Notes: generated by a model from the sequence alone, not told the origin. DNA of 64,000 nt from Vombatus ursinus (GCF_900497805.2 NW_020945064.1:7224819-7288818), one strand, 5' to 3'. Numbered from the stretch's first letter, positions 29,930 to 41,864 are shown. Program-made: numbers and translations.

Positions 29930-30955
29930 AATCAGTCAATCAAACATTTATCAAACACCCAGTACATTCCATGCACTATACTAAGTGCATGGAATACCGA
30001 AAAAAGGCAAAAGACAGTCCCTGCTCTCAAAGTCTAATGGGAAAGACAACATGGAAACATGCGATATGTAGGATAAATTGGAGATAATTAACAAAGGGAA
30101 GAAGCCAGAATTAAGGGGGATGGGAAAAGCTTCCCGTAGGAGGTGAGATCTTAGCTGAGACTTGAAGGAGGGCTGAGAAGCCAGAACGTAGAGATGAGGA
30201 GGGAGATCGTTCCAAGCTTGGCAGAGCCGATGAAAATGCCCAGAGCTGGGAGATGGAAGTGTTTGTTCTTATCCATGTAATGGAAACATAGCCAGACAAC
30301 ACAGCTCATGCCAACAGCGTCCCCACTGAGGATGGCCCTCCCAATGACAAGGAGGCCAATGGCATCACATAAGTGGGATGGAGAATTAAAGGGGGGTGGG
30401 GGGGAAGGTAGGGAGGACAGGTTCTAAAGGGCTTTGAATGCCAATGAGAGGATTTTATATTTGATCCCCGAGAAGATAAAGAGCCACTGGTGTTTATTCA
30501 TTTACTGAGTAGGGGGTTGACATGGTCACATCTGCACATTAGGAGATCAGTTTGACAGCTAAGTACAGGATGGATTGGAGTGGGGAGGGATAAAAGGCAA
30601 GCAAACCCCCTTGCAGGCTATTGGAATAGTCCAGGCATGAGGGGAAGAGGGCCTGTAAGAGGGTGGTGGCAGTGTCAGAGGAGAGAAGGGCACCCATTCA
30701 GGCCTTGGTAACAGAGATTGGATAGGAGGGGTGAGAGATAGTGAGGAGTTGAGGACAAACCCCATGTTGCCATCCCAAAGGACTGTGAAACCTGGCAAAA
30801 GGAACATCGAGGGTAGCCTTGACTTGTGCCCAAATGGCGGAGATACCAGGAATGGCCCCAGAGAGCTAGGTGCTCCATTATTATTATATCCCCCAACTAG
30901 ACTAGAAGCTTCCTGAGGGCAGGAACTGCATCTCTTTGAAGCACTTAACACAGTA
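29930..30955 (-). mobile_element. L2 LINE, about 1 kb, antisense
   Basis: On the minus strand a continuous L2 3' half: an RT C-terminal part (30560-30720 gives GNMGFVLNSSLSLTPPIQSL), the post-RT region (CTCCCTCCTCATCTC) and a 3' end at 29935 (AACATTTATCAAACACCCAG as seen on plus). Many mutations; no intact frame. Confidence 0.85.
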
Positions 30956-31094
30956 CTATGACCATGGCAAGAGCTTTAAAAATGGCTGTTGTACGGATAA
31001 AGGGAGAAAGGGGAGACACATTGCAAACCCAAAGAGGGTATGCTAAAGTGATAGGCAAGGCGAGAATAATTCCACCTCACATCCCTAAAGAACA

Positions 31095-31260
31095 TCACCA
31101 CTCAAAAAGTGCTTTCACAGACACAATCTTCTTGATCAAGGCATCCCTGTGAGGTGCACCAGCTGCCATTACTATTTGCACTTTACTGATGAAGGACCTG
31201 AGTCTCAGGGAAGAGGGAAGTTAATTGTCTCGCTCAGAGGAACGTGACTGGTAAACAGCA
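31095..31260 (-). mobile_element. MIR3-type fragment
   Basis: AAAAAGTGCTTTCACAGACA, then TTTACTGATGAAGGACCTGA. Confidence 0.5.
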
Positions 31261-31264
31261 GAAT

Positions 31265-31455
31265 GAGAACCAGAGTCAGAGATTTAGGGTTGAGAGGGAC
31301 TTTAGAGATTCTCGGATTCAACCCCCTCCTTTTACACATGAGGGCCCAGAGAGGAGAAATGAGTTCCTGCAATGTCACACCTACAGTAAGTAGCAGAGTG
31401 AGGATTCAAACCCAGGTCTTCAGACTCCAAGAGCCCAGTGCTGTTTCTAGCACAT
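31265..31455 (-). mobile_element. MIR-type SINE with single head unit
   Basis: TTGAGAGGGACTTTAGAGAT, CCCCCTCCTTTTACACATGA, CAAACCCAGGTCTTCAGACT. Confidence 0.65.
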
Positions 31456-31664
31456 TACAAACCTAGCATCAGGCCTGCCTTTGGGTGGCACACTCACCCT
31501 GCAAACTGATGCCAACGTAACTGGGAATGAGTGTCCCGATTTGGGGTCCCTGACCCAGGGATGGGAGCTGGGGTGACAACCCAAGAGTTATATTGGTGTA
31601 CTGGGGTCCGAGGCTGACCGGGCAGAAAGAGGAAGATGTCAAGGTACAGTGGAAAGAGTATGGA

Positions 31665-32190
31665 GTCAGTCAGTCAACATGCATTTATTAAGCACCTATT
31701 ATGTACCAGGCACTGTGCTAAGCACTGGGGATACAAAGACAGCCCTGTTCTCAGAGAGCTCATAGGCTAAGGCAGAAAACAACGTGCAAATAACTTGGTA
31801 CATACATGCTAACTGTGTAAATGGAAAGAAATCTTTGGGGAAGGCATTGTGGCAGTGGGGGTGGTGGTAAAGAAGACCTCTTGCAGAGGGTGGGATTTGA
31901 GCTGAGTGTTGAGGGAAGCCAGGAAACAGAGGTGAGAAGGAAGGGCATGCCAGGTGTGGGGCATAGCCAGTGCAAAGTTGAGGAGTTGGGAGATGACGTT
32001 TTATCTATGAGGAACAGTTAATTGCCTGTCATTGCTGGATCATTGAGTACCTGGAAGGGAATAGAAAGAAAGAATATTGGAAAGGTAGGAAGGGACCAGG
32101 CTTTAAATGCTCAACAGAGCATTTTCTACTCGATCCCAGAGTTATAGGGAGCCATTGGGAGTTTATTGAGTAGGAGTGAGAAAATCATTT
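31665..32190 (-). mobile_element. L2 LINE 3' portion, antisense
   Basis: CATGCATTTATTAAGCACCT, GGCACTGTGCTAAGCACTGG, TTTGAGCTGAGTGTTGAGGG, GAGCCATTGGGAGTTTATTG. Confidence 0.85.
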
Positions 32191-32224
32191 TATCAGATGA
32201 AGGCAGGGTGGAGGAGGGAGACTT

Positions 32225-32360
32225 AAGGCAGGAGTACTGTGGTAAACTCCTGGTTGTACCATCAACTCTCTGTGTGACCTTAAGCAAGTCACTTGCCCAT
32301 TATGGACTTTGGTTTCCTAAAGGTTCCTTCCAGCTAAGACATTCTATATCCTAGGGTCCC
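32225..32360 (+). mobile_element. MIR SINE
   Basis: CTCTGTGTGACCTTAAGCAA, GTCACTTGCCCATTATGGAC and GGTTCCTTCCAGCTAAGACA. Confidence 0.65.
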
Positions 32361-33039
32361 TCCTTGCCCTGACTTTTATGTCCAAAGGTCTACCAACCTT
32401 GACATTATGTCCTAATGCTCCTCCTAGCTCTGACATGCTACATGCGACTCAACTGGGCAAACAGTTGATTGACATTGATCACCAATATTATTCAATGTCC
32501 TCAGCTACTCAGGGCACCAGGAACTGATGCTTGTACCTATGCCCCCTATCTTTGCTAGTCCATGGGATGAAGGGGCACCCACAGCTGGGCCCCACTTATC
32601 ATGGCTTCTCCCAACTCTCTCTTTTACTCTACCAGATGCTCAGAAAGGCAGAAAGTGGAAACATTTCTCATCAAGAGAACTCAGATTTGCTTCTGGGAAG
32701 ATGAAGGAACACTGGTCTAGGGCCTGGAAGACCAGAGTTCTGAGGTTTAGACTCTATGATGTGAGTGACCGATAAGTTTGGGGACCTCCCTGGACCTCAG
32801 CTTTCTTTAGGGGTCGGGTGGAGCAATGCTTCCCAATCTTCTGGACACAGATCCCTGGAGGTGGAGAGTTGGGGAGAAGGAGGAGGGGAAAAGGAAGGGG
32901 TCTTAGAGTTATCTGTGACCCAAGGGGTCCTTGAATCAATATGCAAATGAGAATTATAATGCTGATCCTTATTTAGCTCCAACAAAATAAGCAGTCTGAT
33001 TCAGCCTAATGAATCAAACAGAGGTACCTTTTGTAGATG

Positions 33040-33139
33040 AATATGTAATATGCCATATATACACATATGTACATACACACATATATTACTACTTTTAGTA
33101 ATATGGTAATATTACTAGATTTACTTTTACACACACACA

Positions 33140-33182
<43 letters not shown>
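33040..33182 (+). repeat. TA/CA-rich region ending in (CA)n
   Basis: ATATACACATATGTACATAC, then a clean (CA)n run from about 33128. Confidence 0.9.
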
Positions 33183-33183
<1 letters not shown>

Positions 33184-33384
33184 TTTTCAAATGCAAGTGG
33201 CTACTAGCTTGTTTCTGTCCTCACCTCTGATTTGATTTCACGGGAGGAAGGAAACCTTCCCTCAGGTGATAACTTTGTAATCTACGGTCTTAGAACTAAA
33301 AGGTTAAATGAGTTAGCCAGGATCACCTCAACAATATGTGTAAAAGACAAAATGTGAACCCAGGATTTCCTGACTCCAAGGATC

Positions 33385-33545
33385 ATAGTTTTAGTGTCAG
33401 AAGGGACCTTTGTGGTTATCTTATTTTGACCCCTTTATATTACAGATAAGGAAACTGAGGCTCAGAGAGATGAGGTGACTTGTTCAGAGTTATAAAGGTA
33501 GGAAGTAAGAAAGGAGGAATTCGAACCCAGGTCCTCTGCTTCTCC
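33385..33545 (-). mobile_element. MIR-type SINE with single head unit
   Basis: TTAGTGTCAGAAGGGACCTT, TTACAGATAAGGAAACTGAG and CGAACCCAGGTCCTCTGCTT. A shorter MIR piece lies at 33300-33375. Confidence 0.65.
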
Positions 33546-33717
33546 CTCTGCTACTACTGTGATAAAAAGATAGAAATTCACTTGTATTTGTTGCTGGATT
33601 TCAGAAGTCTGAAGTTAGAAAGGTGTCCTTATGCTTGAAAAGGGAAGGACTGGCTGCATGAGAGGCCCTCCATGGCCCCTTCCTGCTCGGCATCTACAAT
33701 CTTGTAATAATAGGCAG

Positions 33718-33965
33718 CTTTTAGTTATCACTTGAAGGTTTGCAAAGCGCTTTTCATGTGTTATCTCATTTGGCAGTTCAGTTGAAAGTGGAGATGTCCT
33801 GGGAAACCTTGTGAGGCAAGTGCTCCTGTTATCCCAATTTTACAGATGTAGAAACCGAGGCTGAGAGAGGTTAAGGGATGTGCCCAGGGTCACACAGTTA
33901 GGAAGTATCAGAGACAGGATTCACATTCAGGTCTCCTGACCCCAGGTCCAACACCCTAGCCACTT
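33718..33965 (-). mobile_element. MIR3-type SINE
   Basis: AGGTTTGCAAAGCGCTTTTC, TTTTACAGATGTAGAAACCG, TGTGCCCAGGGTCACACAGT, CACTTGCCACCTAGCTATG. Confidence 0.7.
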
Positions 33966-34363
33966 GCCACCTAGCTATGAGCCTATGACCTCGAGCACTA
34001 AGGGCATATGAGCACAAAGAGGAATAGGGATAGGGCCAGGGCTCTCCTTGCTATTGCTGTCTCTGGGGAATGGGCCTGACCTGTATTTGCCCCATTTCAA
34101 TAGCTGGATTATTATTCCTTCTCCTCTGCCTAGGAAATGGCCCGGGCTACTTCCTTCTCCATTGTGTCCCTTGGGTGTGGTGTCTGTCACCTTCTTGCCT
34201 CGTGAATCCCACTTCCATTTGCTGCAGCCTGGCATGCCTGGGCAGAGGTCAGAAACCCGTCCGCCATGACAGGGAAATCTATTCCCCATTGAGCAGACCA
34301 GAGAAAGTGCTTTACTTCTGGCTGCCCTCAACTCCAGGCAGGCTCTGGGCTTAATGGGCCCGA

Positions 34364-34469
34364 TTATCTGATAAACTTCTAGCTTAATGGTTTAGATAAC
34401 ATGTAAATATGCTATGAAGGCTGTTCTAAAATGGTTTAACTGGGTCTTTGTCTTTCAGAGTGCAGATAA
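34364..34469. promoter_or_regulatory. Cluster of four GATA sites incl. a back-to-back pair, candidate enhancer
   Basis: GATTATCTGATAAAC holds two overlapping WGATAR sites (34364 antisense, 34369 sense), followed by AGATAA at 34394 and 34464. All lie in unique AT-rich sequence about 4.6 kb upstream of the first seen exon. Function is inference. Confidence 0.4.
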
Positions 34470-34724
34470 GATGGCAGCTTACCAATACTCAAATGTATGC
34501 TAATAGAGGCTGCCATCTCCCCTGGATCTGCTCCACTGAAAGTGGAGAAGCACAGGAAAATAGGAAGGAGATTTGTCCAATGAATCCCCTAGCAAGAGGG
34601 TCCCAGGAGAGAGGAAGAGAGAAGAAAGAGAGCCTCTCATGCCCCCAGTCTGAGTTTCCCTGGGTACTGATGCCACTGCCTTCTCACGGCTCCCTAGGAC
34701 TCAGGGGATAATTGAATACCAACA

Positions 34725-34860
34725 ACCTGTGCATTTATTAAGCATCTACCATATACACAGAACTGATCTCTCCCTAGGAGAGATGTTGAGTTTATGTAAG
34801 ACTCAGGAGCTGCCCTCAAGGAGGTTATACTCTAGGAGATGGATAAGACACAAATCCAGA
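34725..34860 (-). mobile_element. L2 3' end, antisense
   Basis: GCATTTATTAAGCATCTACC, GAGCTGCCCTCAAGGAGGTT, ATACTCTAGGAGATGG. Confidence 0.65.
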
Positions 34861-35319
34861 GAGCTTATGATATGTTCCATGGTAATCTAAGGATTTGGGT
34901 TCAAATCTCCAGATCTAGAGTGAATGAATGAACGAATGAGTGGGAAAATAAAAAACATTAAGAACTTGCTGTATTCAAAATACTGTATCCCAACAGAATG
35001 AATGCTGAAGAAGACAGGAAAATCCAGCTGCACCCTAGGAAGGCAGACATTAAAGAGATTGGCAAAAACACAGAAAACAATGTCTTCTTCTTGCCCAAAA
35101 ATTTTCTTGTCTTGAAAAATAGTTATTTTTCACAAAGTAGGTTATTTATATTAAAGTATGATGACATGATTATTGTTATTTTTAAATGAATTAATAAATA
35201 TATATTTTACCATGTATCAGTTTTAATGTCTAATACACTAAATATTGAGAGAGATAAGCCACATAAACAAAAGCTCTCTGGGGGAGGGTGGTTCTCAATC
35301 ACTTGTAAGAGTATAAGAG

Positions 35320-35475
35320 GTGGAGATAAGGCTAATACAGAAATATGTTCTGCATGATTTCATATATATAATTGATATCATTCTGTTTGCCTTCTCAGTG
35401 GGTAGGGGAAGAATGGGAGGGAGGGAGAGAATTTGGAGCTTAAAATTTAAAAAGAATGTTAATAAATAAAGTATT
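35320..35475 (+). mobile_element. L1-like 3' UTR end
   Basis: GCATGATTTCATATATATAA, TTTGCCTTCTCAGTGGG, GAGGGAGAGAATTTGGAGCT, then an A-rich end. Confidence 0.5.
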
Positions 35476-35654
35476 AAGTTTTATTAAGTATTAAAGTATA
35501 AAGGGTCATGAGACCAAAACATTTGAGAACCATTGCCTTAGATGATGCGCCTCTCATAGTATCCTTCAAGACTCAGGGAATCTCAGAGCCGGGAGAAGCC
35601 CTGGGATCCATTTTGTCATTCTCCTCACATCAGATTCCCCTCCTTGAGGGAAGA

Positions 35655-35810
35655 GAAAAGAGTGCTGGATTTGGAGACATAAGACTTGAGTTCAAATCCT
35701 GACTCTGTGACTTACTCCCTATGTGACCTTGGCTGCTGTTTCCTCATCTGTAAAATAAGCCAGTTTGACTAAGCTGATCCCTGAGATTTCCTTCAGCTCT
35801 AAATCATCAA
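35655..35810 (+). mobile_element. MIR SINE
   Basis: AAAGAGTGCTGGATTTGGAG, CTTGAGTTCAAATCCTGACT, TTTCCTCATCTGTAAAATAA. A fainter MIR follows at 35930-36050. Confidence 0.7.
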
Positions 35811-36069
35811 CCATTCTTGACACTCCTGACAGCCTTGGCCCGAACACTTCTGAATGCAGAGAGCTCACTACACATGAGGAAGCTTCTTCTCTTGCTGCAC
35901 AACCAAGTTAAGCTAAAACATTCTTCTGTGTAACATGTGGAAACACTCGGTCTAGGGGTCAGGAAACCTAGATCTTCAGTCCCATGATGAGTCTTGAGGC
36001 AAGTTGCCAGGACTCAGTTTCCTTTTTTGTAATATGAGAGGTTTAGAATAGTGACCCTGTGAAGCAGGA

Positions 36070-36235
36070 ATTCTTTCCTTTTTTCTGTATGTCAAGGTCC
36101 CCTTCAGTAGTGTGGTAAAGCTCCTAGACCCCTTCTCAGAAGAATGTTTTGGAGGGTTTTTTAAGTACGTAAAATGCTTAAGATTACAAAGGAAATCAAA
36201 GATCAGTAGAACTCAAGTTGTATTTTCCTTCCCAT
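36070..36235 (+). mobile_element. hAT-type MITE, copy 2 of 7
   Basis: TAGACCCCTTCTCAGAAGAA, AAAATGCTTAAGATTACAAA and GGAAATCAAAGATCAGTAGA. Confidence 0.7.
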
Positions 36236-37074
36236 CCACGTTTAGAACCCTCACTCCAAAGTCCAATTCAGCCCTGAGTCCAAGACCCTATCATCTCTCC
36301 TTGGTCATCCCAGGAGCATCACGCAAACCAACCCAACCATATCATGCAATGGGCACTGTCTCAGCCCTGCATGTTGATACCTAAGAATGACGACCTCCCA
36401 GGATGGGAGAGGGGCAAGGACAACCTGGCCATGTTTCCTGGGCAGGAGGCACTTCACCTTGTAGACAAGCTATAACTGCTCATCAAAATTAGCTGCTATC
36501 CTTGGAAATTTAACTGCTTCAACTATGGGGGGGTGCTGGAAGCGGGCCCCCAGGATGGGAAGTCGGGGGGTGAGGTGTTTATGCAGGGTTCCTTTCCCTT
36601 TGGGCTGAACCCCATGAGATGGGGGCTTGTGAAATGCAGGGAGGAAGGAAACACTAGCTGGTCCTACTCTTAGACACAGGGCTGGGAGGGGAGCTTCATT
36701 TCTTTTTCTCCAACTCATTTAATGTGGGGAATCCCCAACTTTGCCCCAGCAGCAGCTACCGAAGCTTGCTCCCTGCAGCCCCCAGGGGTTTTAAGCAGGT
36801 ATTTCAAGCTTCTGCCCTACATGTCTCTCCCTACTCCAAATGTCTGTAGGTGGGTGGGTGGAAGGCAGGTCGAGGTGAGGCTCAGAAACAAGGCAGAATC
36901 TGTGATCAACAACACTGTCGTAGTAAACTGGTTGGGGACTCCAGTTCAAAAGACATTAGTCATACGCTACCTTCTGTTATGACCACACTGAACCACAGGC
37001 AGACATCTTCACCAAGTAAGTCCTCGAGGTGACAATGCTGTGTGGGATGGCTGGCTCAGTCCCACCTCCACGCT

Positions 37075-37165
37075 TTTGTTCATGCTGTTCTGTGGCCTAT
37101 AATGCCCGCCTGCCTCCTTTCCACCAAACTAAAGCTTTCCTGCCCTTCAAGGCTCTCTTCAAGTT
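37075..37165 (+). mobile_element. L2 LINE fragment
   Basis: GTTCATGCTGTTCTGTGGCC, then CTTTCCTGCCCTTCAAGGCT. Confidence 0.5.
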
Positions 37166-37174
37166 GAGTCAGCA

Positions 37175-37350
37175 TACTATGGTCAGCGGAAAAGGAGCTT
37201 CTATTTGAAATCAGAGGACCTGAGTTTGAATTTCCATTTTGCCACTTGCCATCTATGTAATGCTGGGCAAATCCCTCACCCTCATGGGGATTCTGTACTG
37301 GGGCTGGGAACTAGGAGTCTCTAAGAAATCCCGCAGCTCTGAATTATAGG
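37175..37350 (+). mobile_element. MIR SINE
   Basis: GAGGACCTGAGTTTGAATTT, GCCACTTGCCATCTATGTAA and TGCTGGGCAAATCCCTCACC. Confidence 0.6.
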
Positions 37351-37501
37351 CTTTGATAAGAACAACCAACAATTGTTTTTATTTGGCTTTATTGACTCTG
37401 TCCTAGGCACTGTAGGAACTATCTTCTGTCCCTGATAAACTAGGTCCAACCTTCCATTTTACAACTGAGTGAACTGAGGTCCAGAAAAGGGAATTAATTT
37501 T

Positions 37502-37606
37502 GTTACACCATTAAGGGTTTTTGACTAAAATTAATTAAATTAAAAAGGTTACAAATTAAAAAAGATTAAAAAGGTTATACCATTAAGGGTTTTTGACTAA
37601 AATTTT
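37502..37606 (+). repeat. Two-copy tandem duplication, 72-base period
   Basis: ACCATTAAGGGTTTTTGACT plus AAAATT occurs at about 37506 and again 72 bases later, one base different just before it. Confidence 0.9.
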
Positions 37607-37689
37607 AGCACTCTTGCCACTATAACCCAGGATTTAGATTTCAAATTGTTCTATTCATTTCCTCTCATTAATTAACATTCTGGTCAATA

Positions 37690-37945
37690 GGGAGCTGATG
37701 GGTCAGTGGACAGAGCACCAGGCCTGGAGTCAGGAGTTCAAATCTGACCTCGGACACCTGCTAGCTATATGACCCTGGGCAAGTTATTTGAAACCCTGTC
37801 TGCCTCAGTTTCTTCATTTGTAAAATGGTGATGACAGTAGCACCTACCTCCTAGAGTTGTTGTGAAGATAAAGTGAGGAAATATTTGTAAAAGTGCTTAG
37901 TAGAGTGCCTGGCATGTAGTAAGTATTTAATAAATGCTTGTTCCT
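37690..37945 (+). mobile_element. Mar/MIR-type CORE-SINE, near full length
   Basis: GGAGCTGATGGGTCAGTGGA, GGAGTTCAAATCTGACCTCG, GCACCTACCTCCTAGAGTTG, TATTTAATAAATGCTTGTTC. Confidence 0.75.
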
Positions 37946-38404
37946 TCCCTGCCTGAGAAGAGGGAATTGGGACTGTGGATCCCAATTCTAGTTACAATTT
38001 GCCTTGTTTCCATTGCAAGCTCTGCTCCTGACTCCCAAGGTAGTTAAGAAATCTCCAGGTGACAGCAGATCGCCCTGTCCAGCAATTGATAACTGTGAAC
38101 TCTCCAAAAACTGTCAGCATTTGGTAGCTATTGGGGGGTGTGGGTGGCAGGGGGCACATACCAAAAACATGCTCATGCGGTGATCATTGCAGAGGGCTGA
38201 GCTGTTTATAAACACATTATGTGCCTCAATTTATCCATTAAAAAAAAAAGCCACGGAATTAGCCTATTTGGATTACAATCAGCACCACCATCAAAAAGTA
38301 TTTAGTGTGTGCCCAGGGCGCTGTGAAGGCTTTGTTGCAACTTATAAAAGGCTTCGTGTCTCTTTGATGAAAATCATAATAACTATTATTATGCCACCCA
38401 CTCC

Positions 38405-38490
38405 AAGTACATGCTGTATATACCATATATAAATATACATATATATATGCATGCACACACATACACATACACACATATATCTATATATCA
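38405..38490 (+). repeat. TA/CA-rich microsatellite
   Basis: CATATATAAATATACATATA through CACACACATACACATACACA. Confidence 0.85.
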
Positions 38491-38759
38491 AGGGTCTTTA
38501 GCCTGAACAACTCCAAACACTCTACGCGAATTCTTACATAACCTCCAGGGGGAGCCAAGGAATAGTCTGCCCATTTTACAGATGAGACATGGGAGGCAGG
38601 CCACCTAACTGTTTATTCCTTCTGCTACTGGCTCCCCAGCCCACTCCAAGAAACTAGCAGGGCAGCCCGGCAGATACGAGGGCTGATACTCTAAGTAGTA
38701 CAGTAGTTAGCCCTGGCATACACATAGATATATGATGGCGCCATCATGGTCCTTGGTCT

Positions 38760-39170
38760 GGCATTCGAGGCTCTCCACCACTAGATCCTCACTTATGTCT
38801 CAAGGACCACCTCCCACTCCTTCTTTTTACATCCCTTATGTCTTATGGATTACTGTCTATTCTCAACTGATATTGCCCCCACTTCCTCCACTCATCTCTC
38901 CTCCCTGCCTCCCTCTCCAGCTTCCTATCCAATTTTGACCCATCGTTCAAGGCCAAGCTACCTCCTCCGGGAAGCCTTCCTCCCAAGAGGAACTGATTTC
39001 TCCTTTTTCTGAACTGTTACTTCATTTTTCTACCTTGCTAACACACTCATGGTGGAATGTGGTACCACATAGCTCGCTGAGTTTGTGCCCGTTTCCCTAC
39101 AAGCTCTCGGGGGGCAGGGACCGTGTGTCCCACCTTCCATGTCTCAGCATGGAGGTGTGTATAAGCAGTT
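38760..39170 (+). mobile_element. L2-like LINE 3' portion
   Basis: TCAAGGCCAAGCTACCTCCT, GGGAAGCCTTCCTCCCAAGA, then GGGGGCAGGGACCGTGTGTC. Confidence 0.6.
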
Positions 39171-39296
39171 GTGATTATTCTAGGTTATCATGGAATAATT
39201 TATTAAATTATTCTAATATAGCATATTAGCATATATTCTAATACAGCATACACTGATCATATATTCTATAATAACATTACTATAGAATTCTGTATT

Positions 39297-39545
39297 GTTT
39301 GTTTTCCCTGACTTCCTTCCAGACTCAGCTCAAGCTTCTACGGGAGTCCCTCCTTGGCCTCTCCCTGGGGGGCTGCTCCTCTTCCATCACCTTCTATCTG
39401 CCTTCAAGGCCTATATGCACCTAGTCATTTCCATGTGTTCCTCTGGACCCTTGAGGGCAGATTCAGTGTTTTTGTCTTTCTGTGTATACCAAGTACTTAG
39501 CAGAGTTTCTAATGTACGATGTTTGATAAATGTTTGTTGACTGAT
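39297..39545 (+). mobile_element. L2 LINE 3' end
   Basis: CCAGACTCAGCTCAAGCTTC, CCTTGAGGGCAGATTCAGTG and TTTGATAAATGTTTGTTGAC. An AT-rich stretch with TATTCTAATA repeats separates it from the previous copy. Confidence 0.75.
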
Positions 39546-39644
39546 TTGCTGACTATTTAAGCATACGGTTGTTTCCCCTAAGGGAAAACACCTCTATCTC
39601 TCTCTCCCCCTCTCCAAGGCTAGAGCATATATACACAGCACTTT

Positions 39645-39833
39645 GACATGAATTTAAATCCGGCCTCAGGCACTTGTGTCCCTGGGTAAGTCACTTAACT
39701 CTGTTTCCTTAGTTTCCTCATCTATCAAATGAGCTGGAGAAGGGCATAGCAAACCACTCTACAATCTTTGCCAAGAAAACCCCAAATAGAGTTGTGGAGA
39801 GTCAGACACGACTGAAGTAACCAAACAAAAACA
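39645..39833 (+). mobile_element. 5'-truncated Mar1-type SINE
   Basis: GAATTTAAATCCGGCCTCAG, GAGCTGGAGAAGGGCATAGC and GAGTCAGACACGACTGAAG, tail AACAAAAACAG. Confidence 0.85.
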
Positions 39834-39846
39834 GCTAAGGCTCAGA

Positions 39847-39887
39847 CGGGGGGTGGGGAGGTGGGGGGGGGTGTGTGTGTGTGTGTA
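39847..39887 (+). repeat. G-rich run and short (GT)n
   Basis: GGGGGGTGGGGAGGTGGGGG followed by GTGTGTGTGTGTGTGT. Confidence 0.85.
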
Positions 39888-40744
39888 CCTGTCCCAAGGT
39901 AACACAGAGTCAGAGGCAAAGCCGGGAAACTGAGGGAAACACTTGAATATGAAGACCAGCAGATATGAGGGACTCAGGTCCTCTGACTCCTTAGCCTGGG
40001 GCCCTGTCAACCACACCAGGATGCCTTTCTCTTCAGATGAGAGAGCACAGTCTTTGACAGCTGGGGTTTGGGGGAAGCAAGGATCTGGCAGTCAGAGAAA
40101 GATGACCTCCTACCCCACCATACTGCGGGTCCTTGTGGAGCACACCCATGGAGCATCCTCCTAACTATCCAGGGCAGCTGCCCCAGTGTTGGCTTAAGAC
40201 AAAATTTTTTCCCACAAACCTACAGTCATAAGCCGTAGGTCCACACCACCTCCCACCCCTTAACCCCTGATATGCTGTCCCTAAACTTAATATCTCCTTC
40301 AATTTAGTCACCAGGGACTTGAGTTCTGGGGAGCCAGGAAATGGGGAAGAGGTGACAAGGAGTCTTCATCCTGAAGGCATTTTTCTCTTCTAGGGATTTT
40401 ATATGGGGGGGGGCCTATAGGGAGAAAGGGAAAGTCAACCATTATCCCAGGCAGCTTTGAAGGGCACCTACCATGCTCTACTCCCTCTGCCCCATGGAGG
40501 GGCCTCCCTTTGTAACTAACTCCCCCTTTTCTCATTCTGCCCAGGCTAGTTCTCCTCCTCCCCCCTCCCTTCCTTCCCACTGTCTCATTGGCTAAGCATC
40601 TGCACTGGGGGCAGGAGACCATGCCTCCAAGATAAGAGTGTGTGCCTGACACTTTCCATGTCAGACCACTCCATCTTCTGTGTATCAATCCCCACCAGAG
40701 AAAACACACAGCCACAGATAAAAGGCAACCGTTCCAGAAGGGGG

Positions 40745-40749
40745 ACAAG

Positions 40750-40795
<46 letters not shown>

Positions 40796-41525
40796 GAGAC
40801 AGAAAGATATACAGACACATGGTGGGGTGGGGGGAGAAAAGAGACAGAGGAGAGGGGGGAGAAAGAGGAGAAAGAGAGAGGGAGAGAGAGAGATACATAG
40901 ACACATGGTGGGGCAGGGGGAGAAGAGAGACGGGGGGGAGAAAGGAGAGACAGACAGACAGATAGACAGAAATAGAGATAGAGTGATACACAGACACATG
41001 GTGGGGCAGGGAGAGAAGAGAGAGAGAAAACAGGGAGGAGAAGGAGGAGAGAGAGACAGAGACAGAGACAGAGATGCACAGACACATGGTGGGGCAGGGG
41101 GAGAAGACAGACAGAAGACAGGGAGGAGAAGGAGGAGAGACAGAGACAGAGAGATATACAGACACATGGTGGGGTGGGGGGAGAAGAGAGACAGAGGAGA
41201 GGGGGGAGAAAGGAGAGACAGACAGACAGACAGAAATAGAGACAGAGAAATACACAGATACATGGTGGGGCAGGGGGAGAAGAGAGACAGAGGAGAGGGA
41301 GGAGAAAGGAGAGACAGACAGACAGAAATAGAGACAGAGAGATACACAGATACATGGTGGGGCAGGGGGAGAAGAAAGAGAGAAGACAGGGAGGAGAAGG
41401 AGGAGAGAGAGACAGAGACAGAGAGATGAACAGACACATGGTGGGACAGGGGGAGAACACAGACAGGAGGTGGGGAGAAAGAGGAGGGAGAGAGAGAGAC
41501 AGAAACAGAGAGACAGAGATCATAT
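40745..41525 (+). repeat. Purine-rich minisatellite, 8 units of about 80-96 bases
   Basis: The core ACATGGTGGGGCAGGGGGAG recurs with its first bases at 40815, 40901, 40994, 41082, 41162, 41258, 41350 and 41434. Between cores are (GA)n, (GACA)n and GGAGGAGAAGG blocks of varying length. Long open frames occur on both strands (up to 315 codons, S/L/P-rich on minus, R/E/G-rich on plus) because the composition has few stop codons; they are not genes. Confidence 0.95.
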
Positions 41526-41864
41526 TTAGTCTAGAGCTTGGATAAGCAGCTGATTTGCTTCCTGCTCAGAAGAGGGGAGCCATAATTCAGGGGTTTTTGT
41601 TTTATTTTGTTTGGGGAGGTGGGGAGGAAGGTGGAGAACGCTAGGTTAGTACCTGAATTTTCTAGGATTGCTCCAAAATGAGTGTGAGCTCAGGCGTGCC
41701 AATCAGAGAAGGAGTCGGAGATGCTGCTTCTGCCTCATGCCATCCCTGAGGGAGTCGGAGGGGTTGGGTAGCTTTGGCATCTGCTGGCAGAGCGGCCATT
41801 ACCACAGCAATGTATGACAATGGACAAAAAGCCAGACCTACTCTTGTAAGGCTTGCGGGTGTTC

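Noticed and set aside
40308-41523. Open frames of 315, 312 and 250 codons on the minus strand and 200 on the plus strand
   Set aside because: They overlap the purine-rich minisatellite and translate to S/L/P or R/E/G low-complexity repeats in several frames at once; composition explains the lack of stops.
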